Source: Halobacteriales archaeon QS_8_69_73 (GTDB lineage: Archaea > Halobacteriota > Halobacteria > Halobacteriales > Haloarculaceae). Taken from it: a stretch of DNA of 40,312 bases. The DNA lies in the NCBI GenBank assembly GCA_003022945.1, contig PXRZ01000005.1:13389-53700 (forward strand), in the 5' to 3' direction. Shown one piece after another: positions 8,004 to 15,248 of the stretch (position 1 is the stretch's first letter; each line of letters begins with the position of its first letter). The position numbers and the translations under genes are program-made. The notes beneath the pieces were generated by a model that searched no databases, was not told where the DNA came from, and saw nothing but the letters and a program-made list of their open reading frames with translations.

Positions 8004-8563
8004 GCCGTCGGTCTTCAGACGGTACTGAACGTCTGGTTATCGGTTGGACGTGCGACGACTGCGACGAGGCGATCGGCGACGAGCCGCGCATGTGGGACCT
8101 CGCCGAAAAGCTCCGGAAAGAGCACGAGGAGGCCGGCCACACGACGACGGTCGAAGTCGTCGAGGAGAAGCGGATCCTCCCCTCGCAGGGCGACCGGATG
8201 GACATCGGCGAGCGCGTCATCGAGATAGCCGACGCCGAGATCGACTGGATCTGCCCCGAATGTCACCGCTCCGGCGAGGATCTTGGAACGACGAGGCGCT
8301 GTCCCGACTGCGACCAGCGTCTCCGCGAGATTCTCCCCGATGGTGGTTCCGTCGAGGACGGGGTTGACCGCTGTCCCGAGTGTGGCGAAGACTTCGACGG
8401 AAGGCAGGTTCTCCCTCCGAGTGAGAAAGCGAATAAGCGAGATGACGGCAAGACGGTCGTCGCTTACTTCCACGGAAATCAGGTGTGTACCCGTCTGCTG
8501 GAGAACATCAACCGCTCAGTACACACGGGGACCAACCACTCCGAGGGAGGTGACGAGCGGTGA
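8000..8563 (+). CDS. multi-zinc-finger protein
   Basis: A 187-residue protein with four CxxC knuckles: Cys18/21 (WTCDDCD), Cys85/88 (WICPECH), Cys101/104 (RCPDCD) and Cys125/128 (RCPECG). A charged helix (MWDLAEKLRKEHEEAGHTTTVEVVEE) separates the first from the rest. Two four-cysteine zinc sites are likely. The ATG overlaps the preceding stop, and the next gene starts at a GTG overlapping this stop (GTGA). The C-terminal tail is more basic. It is probably a regulator or adaptor acting with the following winged-helix protein; that is inference from context. Confidence 0.75.
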   Translation: MSRRSSDGTERLVIGWTCDDCDEAIGDEPRMWDLAEKLRKEHEEAGHTTTVEVVEEKRILPSQGDRMDIGERVIEIADAEIDWICPECHRSGEDLGTTRRCPDCDQRLREILPDGGSVEDGVDRCPECGEDFDGRQVLPPSEKANKRDDGKTVVAYFHGNQVCTRLLENINRSVHTGTNHSEGGDER

Positions 8564-10233
8564 GCATCGATCTTGATGCTGCCGCCGAGACGTCGCCGCT
8601 CCCGGAGTGCGACCTCGAGACGCGATGCGGCCCGCGGCCGGCCGCCCACGGCGCCGCCGTGATGGCCGTGTTCGACGACCTCGACGGCTCACTCGAGCCC
8701 GGTATCTACCAGCGGTGCCGGCAGCTCTGGTACGACGAGGTCGGGGACCGCAATGACGAGGGCGCGATCATCGCCGAACTCGACGACTCCTTCGAGTGGC
8801 TCCCGCCGGCCTGCAACGGTCGCGATTGGGTCGTTACGCTCCGCTCGTCTCGCTGGGTGGCCGGAACTGGCGAAGGAGACGATTACTCTGCGTGGTACAA
8901 GTATCACTTAAAGCTTCGCGAGCTCGACGACGACGGCGAGCGGCACAAGCCCCCGCTGGCGTTGTCGCTTCAGGTCGAGCCGCAGGATACCGACCTCGTC
9001 TACAAGGACGGCTCGGAGTTCGAGTTCCCGTACGGCGAGGGTTCGCGCGTCGTCCTCCAGTCGACATGGGCCGACTCCAGCGAGGAGCTTGAGCGTCGCA
9101 TGACCGAGACGCTCGAGGAGCTGCTCGACGTCGACGGCGCCGCCCTCGAAGCCGCTCGCGTCGACCGCTCCCGTCGCGTCCAGAAGGCCGAGGCGCACCA
9201 CCGTTTCGACGTCGACGCGAAGCGTCGCGTCGTCGAGATTCTCGATCGGAGCAAGGGTCTCATCGAGTACGGTGGCTCCTCCGAGATCGAGGCCAACCAG
9301 CGCCGCATCAAAGAAGGGTATCTTGAGGCCGATGTCTCATCCGATCGGTGGGACCTCCTGGGATTCCCCGAGACCGAGTTCGACGTCGAGCTGAAAATCT
9401 ACCAGGCGGCCAACTGGACCGACATCCCGCGGAGCGAGCCGGGGCACTATCCGAAAATTGAGGCGTCGTTCGACGGCGTCGACGACGGCCGACTCCCACA
9501 CGTCGACGAGTGGGACCAGGTGATGCGCGTCCTCCGAACGATGGTCAACTCGCACCTGTTTGAGTGGGCCGAAGTCGACCGCTCGGACCTCGTCGCCGAC
9601 GACTTCCAGGACGGGCCGGGGCTGCCGGAGTGGTCATGGTCACACCCGGTCGGTCGTGTCAACCAGCTCCGCGCCCGCTACAAGAGCCTCGAGACGCAGA
9701 TATACCGCGAGGCGACGTCGCGCGCGACGAAAAGCGTCTACGACATCCTCCGGGTCGTCGCCGAGGAGCGCGGTGCGACATACGACGTCCTCGAGGAGCG
9801 CGTTGGTCTGTCTCGGAGTTGCATCCGCTACCACGTCCGCCGCCTCCAGGAGAGCGGCGTCGTCGATCGCGTCGGTAACCCGGTCCTGGTCGTGTTCCCC
9901 TCGATTCAGGTGCTCCGGAGCGCCGAGGAGATCATGCGGGAGTGCTACCCGGAGGATACCATCGAGGCCGCCATGAGCCGCGCCGAGGACCGTCGCGACC
10001 GTCGCGAGCAGCTCCGGGACGAGAGCGACGCCGACGACGCCGACCGGGAGAGCAGCGACGACGCCGACCAGGAGGACGGCGACGCCGAGGACTCGTCGAC
10101 CAACTCGACGACCTGGCGGTACTTCGACGAGCTCGCTCTCGAGCCCGGCCAGCTCGCCGCCGCGCTCGATCGCGACCATATCGACGCCGACCACGTCCGC
10201 GTCCGGACCGACCCGTACTCCTGGGTCGGCTGA
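8560..10233 (+). CDS. DUF7845-like protein with C-terminal winged helix
   Basis: A 557-residue soluble protein starting at a GTG coupled to the previous gene. The pattern matches what I recall of the haloarchaeal plasmid/virus family DUF7845: W(Y)KY-LKLRE, KPPLALSLQVEPQ, DLVYKDGSEFEFPYGEG, KAEAHHRF, WDLLGFPETEFDVELKIY, LPHVDEWDQVMRVL and IYREATSRATKSVYDILRVV. Residues about 390-445 form a winged helix (TYDVLEERVGLSRSCIRYHVRRLQESGVVDRV). The tail is highly acidic (many Asp-Ala and Ser-Asp). It is the largest early gene and the best candidate for a replication or master regulatory protein of the element, though no HUH, primase or ATPase motif is present. Family name is from memory, moderately sure. 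Confidence 0.75.
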   Translation: MSIDLDAAAETSPLPECDLETRCGPRPAAHGAAVMAVFDDLDGSLEPGIYQRCRQLWYDEVGDRNDEGAIIAELDDSFEWLPPACNGRDWVVTLRSSRWVAGTGEGDDYSAWYKYHLKLRELDDDGERHKPPLALSLQVEPQDTDLVYKDGSEFEFPYGEGSRVVLQSTWADSSEELERRMTETLEELLDVDGAALEAARVDRSRRVQKAEAHHRFDVDAKRRVVEILDRSKGLIEYGGSSEIEANQRRIKEGYLEADVSSDRWDLLGFPETEFDVELKIYQAANWTDIPRSEPGHYPKIEASFDGVDDGRLPHVDEWDQVMRVLRTMVNSHLFEWAEVDRSDLVADDFQDGPGLPEWSWSHPVGRVNQLRARYKSLETQIYREATSRATKSVYDILRVVAEERGATYDVLEERVGLSRSCIRYHVRRLQESGVVDRVGNPVLVVFPSIQVLRSAEEIMRECYPEDTIEAAMSRAEDRRDRREQLRDESDADDADRESSDDADQEDGDAEDSSTNSTTWRYFDELALEPGQLAAALDRDHIDADHVRVRTDPYSWVG

Positions 10234-10245
10234 GGCGCGGCTCTC

Positions 10246-10262
10246 GCCCCTGTGTCGGGGGC
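10246..10262 (+). terminator. hairpin after the early operon
   Basis: GCCCC and GGGGC pair around a 7-nt loop, 13 bp after the stop of the DUF7845-like gene. No T-run follows directly, so termination is only suggested. Confidence 0.35.
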
Positions 10263-10513
10263 TCGATAGCTACGGTACTCCCGATTTTACCCTTCGTCTC
10301 CGCTGTGTTATATAATTCTGCTGGTATCTCGCGTCTCGAAGCCGATTTTTTGCTGGGTTCCACTTCCGCCGAGCAGTAAACGGCGGGCGGCGTGGCGAAC
10401 TGGCGCCGAAACTGGCGTGATTTGCCTCGTCCTCGAGGCCTCTCAGCCGCCGCGACGCTTCGCGAAACCGGCCGTCTCGCGCGCTCCGCTGCCAACCGGA
10501 GTTGCCAGGGAGG

Positions 10514-10533
10514 CTTAGGGGGTTGCCCCTAAG
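10514..10533. other. perfect hairpin (8-bp arms, 4-nt loop)
   Basis: CTTAGGGG and CCCCTAAG flank GTTG. It lies 16 bp from the next hairpin and far from any stop codon on the plus strand, so it may be a DNA-level element such as an origin or a protein-binding cruciform. Confidence 0.6.
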
Positions 10534-10549
10534 GGGGAGACCCAATATC

Positions 10550-10572
10550 GGCCGGCGCAGAACGCGCCGGCC
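10550..10572. other. perfect hairpin (9-bp arms, 5-nt loop)
   Basis: GGCCGGCGC and GCGCCGGCC flank AGAAC. An outer GGGAGA (10535-10540) can also pair with TCTCCC (10573-10578), leaving a 9-nt bulge, which makes the structure larger. Confidence 0.6.
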
Positions 10573-10746
10573 TCTCCCGCACACGTCGCGCCGGGCGAAA
10601 CCAGCCTCGTGACGGCTCGACGTCTCAGAATTTAGTCTGACGAAGTATGTGGGACCTCGATAAAACAGGTTGTCAGATACCGTTAGGAGGGTCGTCAAAA
10701 AGCGTACCTGAAGCGCCCCCTCAGGACGCGCGAAAAAATATCGGCT

Positions 10747-10929
10747 TTAGAAGTCAATCAGCCGAACACGATACTCGCCGTCGCCAGTCTTCTCAATTTT
10801 CGCGTACTGTTCCTCGAGGCACCCTCGGTCATCGATGACGCCATCCTCGCGGAGGTCTCCCTTCGGGAGGGTAATTCCAGCGGAGGGCTGGTCCGATGAC
10901 CCGAGTTCCCGCACCTTGCGAATCCGCAT
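10747..10929 (-). CDS. small AbrB/SpoVT-like (DUF8053-like) protein
   Basis: A 60-residue protein opening MRIRKVRELGSSDQPSAGITLPKGDL and ending in GDGEYRVRLIDF. The pattern of basic start, GSS-(D/Q), TLPK and two short strands resembles the swapped-hairpin AbrB-like proteins of haloarchaeal viruses and plasmids that I recall as DUF8053. Such proteins bind DNA as dimers. It is transcribed away from the structural operon and sits between the hairpin region and that operon, a fitting place for a regulator of either. Family recall is moderately sure; function is inferred. Confidence 0.65.
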   Translation of the reverse strand: MRIRKVRELGSSDQPSAGITLPKGDLREDGVIDDRGCLEEQYAKIEKTGDGEYRVRLIDF

Positions 10930-11207
10930 ACTCGTCAGTTTTTACCACGGTACATCAATCCCCGCATACGTGGCATATGTGACAATTCCCACAGATACCC
11001 CGCTTACACGTCGGCTTCGCCGAGTTTTCATACTCGTACCATGCCAGGTACACTCCCTGCCCGGAGGGCCGACGCGTGAGCGGTAATTGGGACCCCATCG
11101 GTCTCGCCGTTTCACCCACTTTTCAAGCGTATGTCGCCGCGCTCCGTTCGACCGCATCGTTCTCTGACCACGCCGATTCCAGCGATAACGGATTCGAAGA
11201 GTTCCAT

Positions 11208-12908
11208 ATGGCAATCAGTAGCGACAGCAACGACGACCCGCTCGCACCGACCGACCGAACACCCGATTACGACCGCGCGCTCGCCGCGCTCGACCCCGCC
11301 GCGTTCACCTGGCTCGACAGCGCCGAGCTGTTCGCCGGCGTCGACCGCGGTCTCGACAGCGCGACGGACCGCCGGGGCTTCATGATCGCCGCCGGCGCCG
11401 CCGCCGTGACCGCCGCTGCCGGCCCGGTCGCCGCCCAGGAGACCACCCTCAACTACGAAACCGACATGACGCCCGACCCCCGCACCCGGGGGAGCGTCGC
11501 CGTCGACGAAGTCGGTCCCGATATGGGGATGCTCGAGTTCATCAACGACGCCGGCGAAACCGACGACCTCGCCGACTACGGCGGGATGCTTGCCGCCGAC
11601 GATGACGATAGTGCTGCCTACAACCCCGTCCAGTTCGACGCCGGCGCTGGCGGCTTCGAGGCCGACACCTTCGGCGCATTCCCCCGCGACGAGACGTACG
11701 ACGAGTCCGGTGACGGCAGCGAGGACACGGCTGTCTCCGCACTCGACTCGACGCACTGGTCGACGGACGAAGCGAACACGGTCGGCACCATCTCGGTGGC
11801 CGATTCCGAGAGCGCCGGCGGCGTCCCCGGTCTCCAGGTGTCGACATCGAGTCAGGGCTCCGGCGACACGGCCATCGCTACCCTCGATTCGCAGCACGTC
11901 ACTGTCGCCGACTCCATCGATCAGCGCGTCATCCAGCTCGGTGTCGACGTCACCACTCTCGAGTCCGCCGCCGTCGTCGACATCATTTCCCGCGATTCCG
12001 ATGGCAACACCGTCACCGTCTCCATCGACGATGCCATGACGCTGGACGACCGCGACATCGTCGCGGATTCGACGGGCTCGGCGTTCGTCTACCAGCAGCA
12101 GATCGGCGACGTCAACCCCGACACTCTCAACGACATCGACGAGCTCGAGATCCAGGTGTCTGAGGGGAACGCCGACGTGACGTTCTTCTGGATGGATGTC
12201 GAACGGGCCGAGCGTCTTAAACTCGGGACCGAGGAGTACGAGAACAGCGACGGCGACTACGTCACCCAGAGCGTCTACGAGCCCCAGGGCGCGTACTCCG
12301 TTCAGGACCTCGGCGGGCTCGATGACGCCTTCGACGGGGCGACCCTCTACTCGGTCCAGTACGACATCCAGTTCCGAGTCAGCGAAGCTCCGTCGTCGTG
12401 GGTCGACTTCCAGTTCGAGGAGGCCGGCCGCTACGACCGCGATCTCCGCTTCCAGGCCGTCCAGAACATCGACCTTCCGACCGCTTTCGACCTGTCGTGG
12501 TCCCTCGATGACTTCGTCGTCGACCAGTCGCATCCCTCGAGTCGATACCTCACCGTCGAGGTCGCCACCGAGAGCGAGGCTCAGACCCTCGAGGACACCG
12601 GCGACGACAGTTCGACGAGCTGGACCGGCCGGACCTCGCGATTCGACGGCAAGATCGGCGACACCGTCGAACTCTCCGGGGCGCCGTCGGCGTCGGACGT
12701 CGAGGCCGTCCACTACGACGTCCTCGTCGACGAGAGCGAGCGCCAAGAGATGACCACCGAGGGCTCCGGCGGCGCTGGCGGTGGGCCTGCCGGGGGCGGC
12801 GGGAACGGCGGCGTTCTCGACTTCGTGACCAGTCTGCCGGGAATGATCGCAACCGGGCTGGTCTCGGCGCTGGGGCTCCGCCGACTCGGCATCATCGGCG
12901 GGAGCTGA
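11208..12908 (+). CDS. Tat-exported, C-terminally anchored surface protein
   Basis: A 566-residue protein. An unusually long acidic N-region (residues 1-54) precedes a twin-arginine motif (DRRGFMI, Arg55-Arg56), a hydrophobic Ala-rich core and a probable cleavage after GPVAAQ near residue 77. The mature part is a long acidic beta-rich domain. A Gly-rich linker near residue 525 leads to a single C-terminal membrane segment (FVTSLPGMIATGLVSALGL) with a basic stop-transfer (RR). Longer starts exist upstream (GTG at 11076), but the added residues look non-coding. It heads the membrane-protein operon, so it is a candidate virion or vesicle surface protein. No named family is recognised; a pleolipovirus spike is one alternative. 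Confidence 0.75.
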   Translation: MAISSDSNDDPLAPTDRTPDYDRALAALDPAAFTWLDSAELFAGVDRGLDSATDRRGFMIAAGAAAVTAAAGPVAAQETTLNYETDMTPDPRTRGSVAVDEVGPDMGMLEFINDAGETDDLADYGGMLAADDDDSAAYNPVQFDAGAGGFEADTFGAFPRDETYDESGDGSEDTAVSALDSTHWSTDEANTVGTISVADSESAGGVPGLQVSTSSQGSGDTAIATLDSQHVTVADSIDQRVIQLGVDVTTLESAAVVDIISRDSDGNTVTVSIDDAMTLDDRDIVADSTGSAFVYQQQIGDVNPDTLNDIDELEIQVSEGNADVTFFWMDVERAERLKLGTEEYENSDGDYVTQSVYEPQGAYSVQDLGGLDDAFDGATLYSVQYDIQFRVSEAPSSWVDFQFEEAGRYDRDLRFQAVQNIDLPTAFDLSWSLDDFVVDQSHPSSRYLTVEVATESEAQTLEDTGDDSSTSWTGRTSRFDGKIGDTVELSGAPSASDVEAVHYDVLVDESERQEMTTEGSGGAGGGPAGGGGNGGVLDFVTSLPGMIATGLVSALGLRRLGIIGGS

Positions 12909-12910
12909 CC

Positions 12911-13297
12911 ATGTCGGGAAGCGACGACTGGCTCGACAGCGCCGAGGGCAAGAGCCCCGCCCAGGCCGCTCAGGACTCCATCAGCGGCATCATCCTTGTC
13001 ATCGCCGGCGGCATCATCGCCGTCATCTCAGCGTTCTTCGATGGGCTCGGCCGGCTGCTCGACGTCTTCGGCGCCGCGCGGGACTTCCTCGTCTCGCTCA
13101 TCACGAACCCCATCACCATCCTCCAGGCGACTGCTGGCGAGACCGCTCGCTCGCTGACTACCGGCGCGTGGTCGTTCTTCGGGCCGCTGACGTTCGCCGT
13201 CGGCGTCGCCTCGATCATCGCGGCGTTCTGGCTGTGGGACGCCGCCGACGTCTCGATACCGTTCGTCGACCGCGTGCTCCCGTGGCGAGGTGATTAG
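12911..13297 (+). CDS. small multi-membrane structural-type protein A
   Basis: A 128-residue protein with a polar N-terminus of about 25 residues, then membrane segments ISGIILVIAGGIIAVISAFF and ITNPITILQATAG-flanked helices, and a last hydrophobic segment FGPLTFAVGVASIIAAFWLW. It lies 2 bp after the Tat-exported protein. The closing segment resembles that of the next protein (GPLEFAIGVGLVVAWFWLL), so the two look like tandem paralogues. A small membrane protein of the virus or vesicle envelope is the likeliest role, by context only. Confidence 0.7.
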   Translation: MSGSDDWLDSAEGKSPAQAAQDSISGIILVIAGGIIAVISAFFDGLGRLLDVFGAARDFLVSLITNPITILQATAGETARSLTTGAWSFFGPLTFAVGVASIIAAFWLWDAADVSIPFVDRVLPWRGD

Positions 13298-13667
13298 GGT
13301 GGGCAATGAGCGCTTCGAGGACGCCGAACGCTACGTCGGCAGGGGCGGCATCGTCGCTTGGGCAAGGCTCGCCGGGACCGCCATCTCGGGGTTCATTCTG
13401 GCGTGGGCCTCCGGCGTGGCCAGCTTCTTCTTCGAGCTGTTCCAGGGCCCGGCCCGGCTGATTGCGGGCACGCTCGCGTTCATCCGGGAGGCGCTCGTCA
13501 CGCTGTTCACCATCCCGATACCGGGCATCTCGTCCGGATTCCAGGCCGTCCGCCAGCAGGTTCCCGTCGTCGGTGGCCCGCTCGAGTTTGCTATCGGCGT
13601 TGGCCTCGTCGTCGCCTGGTTCTGGCTGCTGTCGACAGCCTTCGACCGCTTGGAGGTGTTCGGGTAG
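13290..13667 (+). CDS. small multi-membrane structural-type protein B
   Basis: A 125-residue protein from the GTG at 13290, which overlaps the previous gene; a GTG at 13299, just past the previous stop, is also possible. Membrane segments are AWARLAGTAISGFILAWASG, a central amphipathic stretch (FFELFQGPARLIAGTLAFIREAL) and GPLEFAIGVGLVVAWFWLLS. It shares its C-terminal pattern with protein A. The TAG stop is immediately followed by the next ATG, so expression is coupled. Confidence 0.68.
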   Translation: MIRVGNERFEDAERYVGRGGIVAWARLAGTAISGFILAWASGVASFFFELFQGPARLIAGTLAFIREALVTLFTIPIPGISSGFQAVRQQVPVVGGPLEFAIGVGLVVAWFWLLSTAFDRLEVFG

Positions 13668-14111
13668 ATGTCGACCGACGGCGACGATTCGGGTGGTTCG
13701 CTCGTCCTGCTGAACACGCCGGACTGGTGGCAGGACATCACGAAGGCCGGCGGCCTCTTTCGGTACGTGGTGCTGGTCATGGTCAGCGCCATTCTCGCAT
13801 TCTGGGAGGCCGTCATCGGGACGTTCGCCGACGTGATATACTGGCTGTTCGTCTACCCGCTCCGAGTCACCTGGGACGTCCTCGGCGGCGCCACGTCGCC
13901 GCTGTGGGCGCTCCTCGAGTGGGCTCGGGGATTTCAGTCGGTCATCGAGTCGGCCGCCGCCAGCGCCGGCCTCGCCGGGCCGCTCGTCGCGCTGGTCGGC
14001 TGGCTCGTCCCGGCGCTGCTGATAATCGGCATCCTGAACGTCATCCTCGGCTTCGCGGAGACCTACCTCCCGCTGTCGGCCATCCCCATCCTCGGACGGT
14101 GGTTCCGGTGA
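13668..14111 (+). CDS. small multi-membrane structural-type protein C
   Basis: A 147-residue protein with three or four hydrophobic segments: FRYVVLVMVSAILAFWEAVI, VIYWLFVYPLRVTWDVLGG, and a long C-terminal pair including LVALVGWLVPALLIIGILNVILGF. The N-terminal 25 residues are polar (MSTDGDDSGGSLVLL). It begins directly after the preceding stop, and its own stop overlaps the next GTG (GTGA). No family is recognised. It belongs to the same run of envelope-type proteins. Confidence 0.7.
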   Translation: MSTDGDDSGGSLVLLNTPDWWQDITKAGGLFRYVVLVMVSAILAFWEAVIGTFADVIYWLFVYPLRVTWDVLGGATSPLWALLEWARGFQSVIESAAASAGLAGPLVALVGWLVPALLIIGILNVILGFAETYLPLSAIPILGRWFR

Positions 14112-14395
14112 GCGTCCTCGAGGAGATCGGGGTCGGCCCGCTGCGGCAGGCCGCTGCTGCCGTCGCGTCGGTGCTCGCGCTGTCGGCGGACCTGCTTCTG
14201 ACCGGCGGCGATATGCTGCTGGGCGTCTCGGACCTGCTGTTCAGCATCACGGCGCTGGCACAAGGCCAGCTCGGCGCCCAGCTCGACTTTATCGACCCGG
14301 AACTCGCACAGCGCGCGTTCCTGGCGGTCGCCGTGCTGTATCTGACTCATCTGCTGTTCTCGCTGCACGACCGACTCACGGAGAACAATTCATGA
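14108..14395 (+). CDS. small membrane protein D
   Basis: A 95-residue protein starting at a GTG within the previous stop. Two hydrophobic helices (LRQAAAAVASVLALSADLLLTGG and a leucine-rich helix through DLLFSITALAQG) precede a third segment, AQRAFLAVAVLYLTHLLFSL, and a short charged tail. The stop overlaps the ATG of a 25-codon ORF. It was chosen over a longer upstream frame because of the GTGA coupling. Confidence 0.65.
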   Translation: MSVLEEIGVGPLRQAAAAVASVLALSADLLLTGGDMLLGVSDLLFSITALAQGQLGAQLDFIDPELAQRAFLAVAVLYLTHLLFSLHDRLTENNS

Positions 14396-14469
14396 CACGA
14401 CATGACCGTATCGGACGATGTATCGCGCGGCTGACTGTCACCCCCCCGCTTCCGGGGGTGGTACAGTGA
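14392..14469 (+). CDS. possible 25-residue micro-ORF bridging two operon genes
   Basis: An ATG in the stop of the preceding gene (ATGA) opens 25 codons ending in a TGA that overlaps the GTG of the next gene (GTGA). The predicted peptide is basic at first and ends in a Pro-rich stretch. It contains a 7-bp hairpin, CACCCCC with GGGGGTG (14439-14445 and 14454-14460). It either codes for a tiny protein or serves as a coupling spacer that carries ribosomes through the hairpin. The gap-free coupling is the only evidence. Confidence 0.4.
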   Translation: MTRHDRIGRCIARLTVTPPLPGVVQ

Positions 14470-15248
14470 GTTCATCATCTCTGGGTGAGACGTTCGGCGG
14501 CGGCCGGTCAGCGTTCAGCTGGCTGTTGATCGGGCTGGTTGGGCTCGCGATCGTGGCCGTTGTCGGGACGTTCATGGGCTGGCCGACCGGGTTTGGACCC
14601 CTCAGCGACGGGTTCAGCACGATAACAGGCGTCGTCGGCGGTGTCTGGACATCTCTCACCGGATTCACCAGCGATTCGGTTTTAGTCGCGGTTGGACTGC
14701 TTGGCTTAGGCGTTTCAATCTGGCAGGCCTCCGAAGCCGACTCCGGCGAGGAGTCCACACTGTGGCCGCTGATCTCGCTCCTCTCGATGTGCGCTATCGG
14801 GTATGTGGTCCTCTCGGACCCCTCCGGCGCCATCTCGGCAGCGACTTCGCTATGGTGGGTGCCGGTCGTCGCCGTACTCGGCTACATCGGCTACGTCTTC
14901 GTCGACGAGCGATCCCAAGCCGGGAGTGGCGGGACCGCGACGAACCAGACGAACCGCCGCGTCCAGGGAACCGCCGAGGAGGTCGCCAACGCCGGCATCG
15001 GGATGTTCGTCGCCATCCTTGGTACCGCGGCCGCAGTGGCGATGACGCTCATGAGCGGCCTCGAGCTGTTCGGAGACGTGCTGGCGATGTTCGCCGGCGA
15101 AGCCGCGTATCTGGCTACTGTCGCGCTCGGCTATCTCGGCTACGGGGGGTCGCTCCCCGGCGGCTGGATAGTTCCCGACCTGTCACCCGCTCAGTTCGTC
15201 GCCTTCGCGCTCATCATCGCCGGCATCGCTATCGCCTTCCGGAGATGA
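14466..15248 (+). CDS. polytopic membrane protein of the structural operon
   Basis: A 260-residue protein with about seven hydrophobic segments, including [56 protein letters not shown], a polar loop ([22 protein letters not shown]) and a C-terminal [15 protein letters not shown]. The GTG overlaps the micro-ORF stop; a longer start at 14418 would read through the hairpin in another frame and is less attractive. The stop overlaps the next ATG. It could be a membrane partner for the large PKD protein that follows. Unrecognised family. Confidence 0.7.
   Translation: MSSSSLGETFGGGRSAFSWLLIGLVGLAIVAVVGTFMGWPTGFGPLSDGFSTITGVVGGVWTSLTGFTSDSVLVAVGLLGLGVSIWQASEADSGEESTLWPLISLLSMCAIGYVVLSDPSGAISAATSLWWVPVVAVLGYIGYVFVDERSQAGSGGTATNQTNRRVQGTAEEVANAGIGMFVAILGTAAAVAMTLMSGLELFGDVLAMFAGEAAYLATVALGYLGYGGSLPGGWIVPDLSPAQFVAFALIIAGIAIAFRR

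Larger units (their letters stand above)
10234..10746. other. 513-bp spacer: terminator, two strong hairpins, candidate origin
   Basis: There is no convincing gene. After the DUF7845-like stop there is a terminator-like hairpin, then AT-richer stretches (TTATATAATT around 10308-10317 and TTTTTT near 10345), then two closely spaced perfect hairpins at 10514-10533 and 10550-10572, then another AT-rich stretch up to the small AbrB-like gene on the other strand. The combination of strong hairpins, AT-rich tracts and position beside the main early gene suggests a replication origin, but transcription termination is also possible. Confidence 0.5.

Noticed and set aside
11076-11207. Longer N-terminus for the Tat-exported protein starting at a GTG
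   Set aside because: The extra 44 residues do not look like protein and would push the Tat motif even further from the start; the ATG at 11208 is better.
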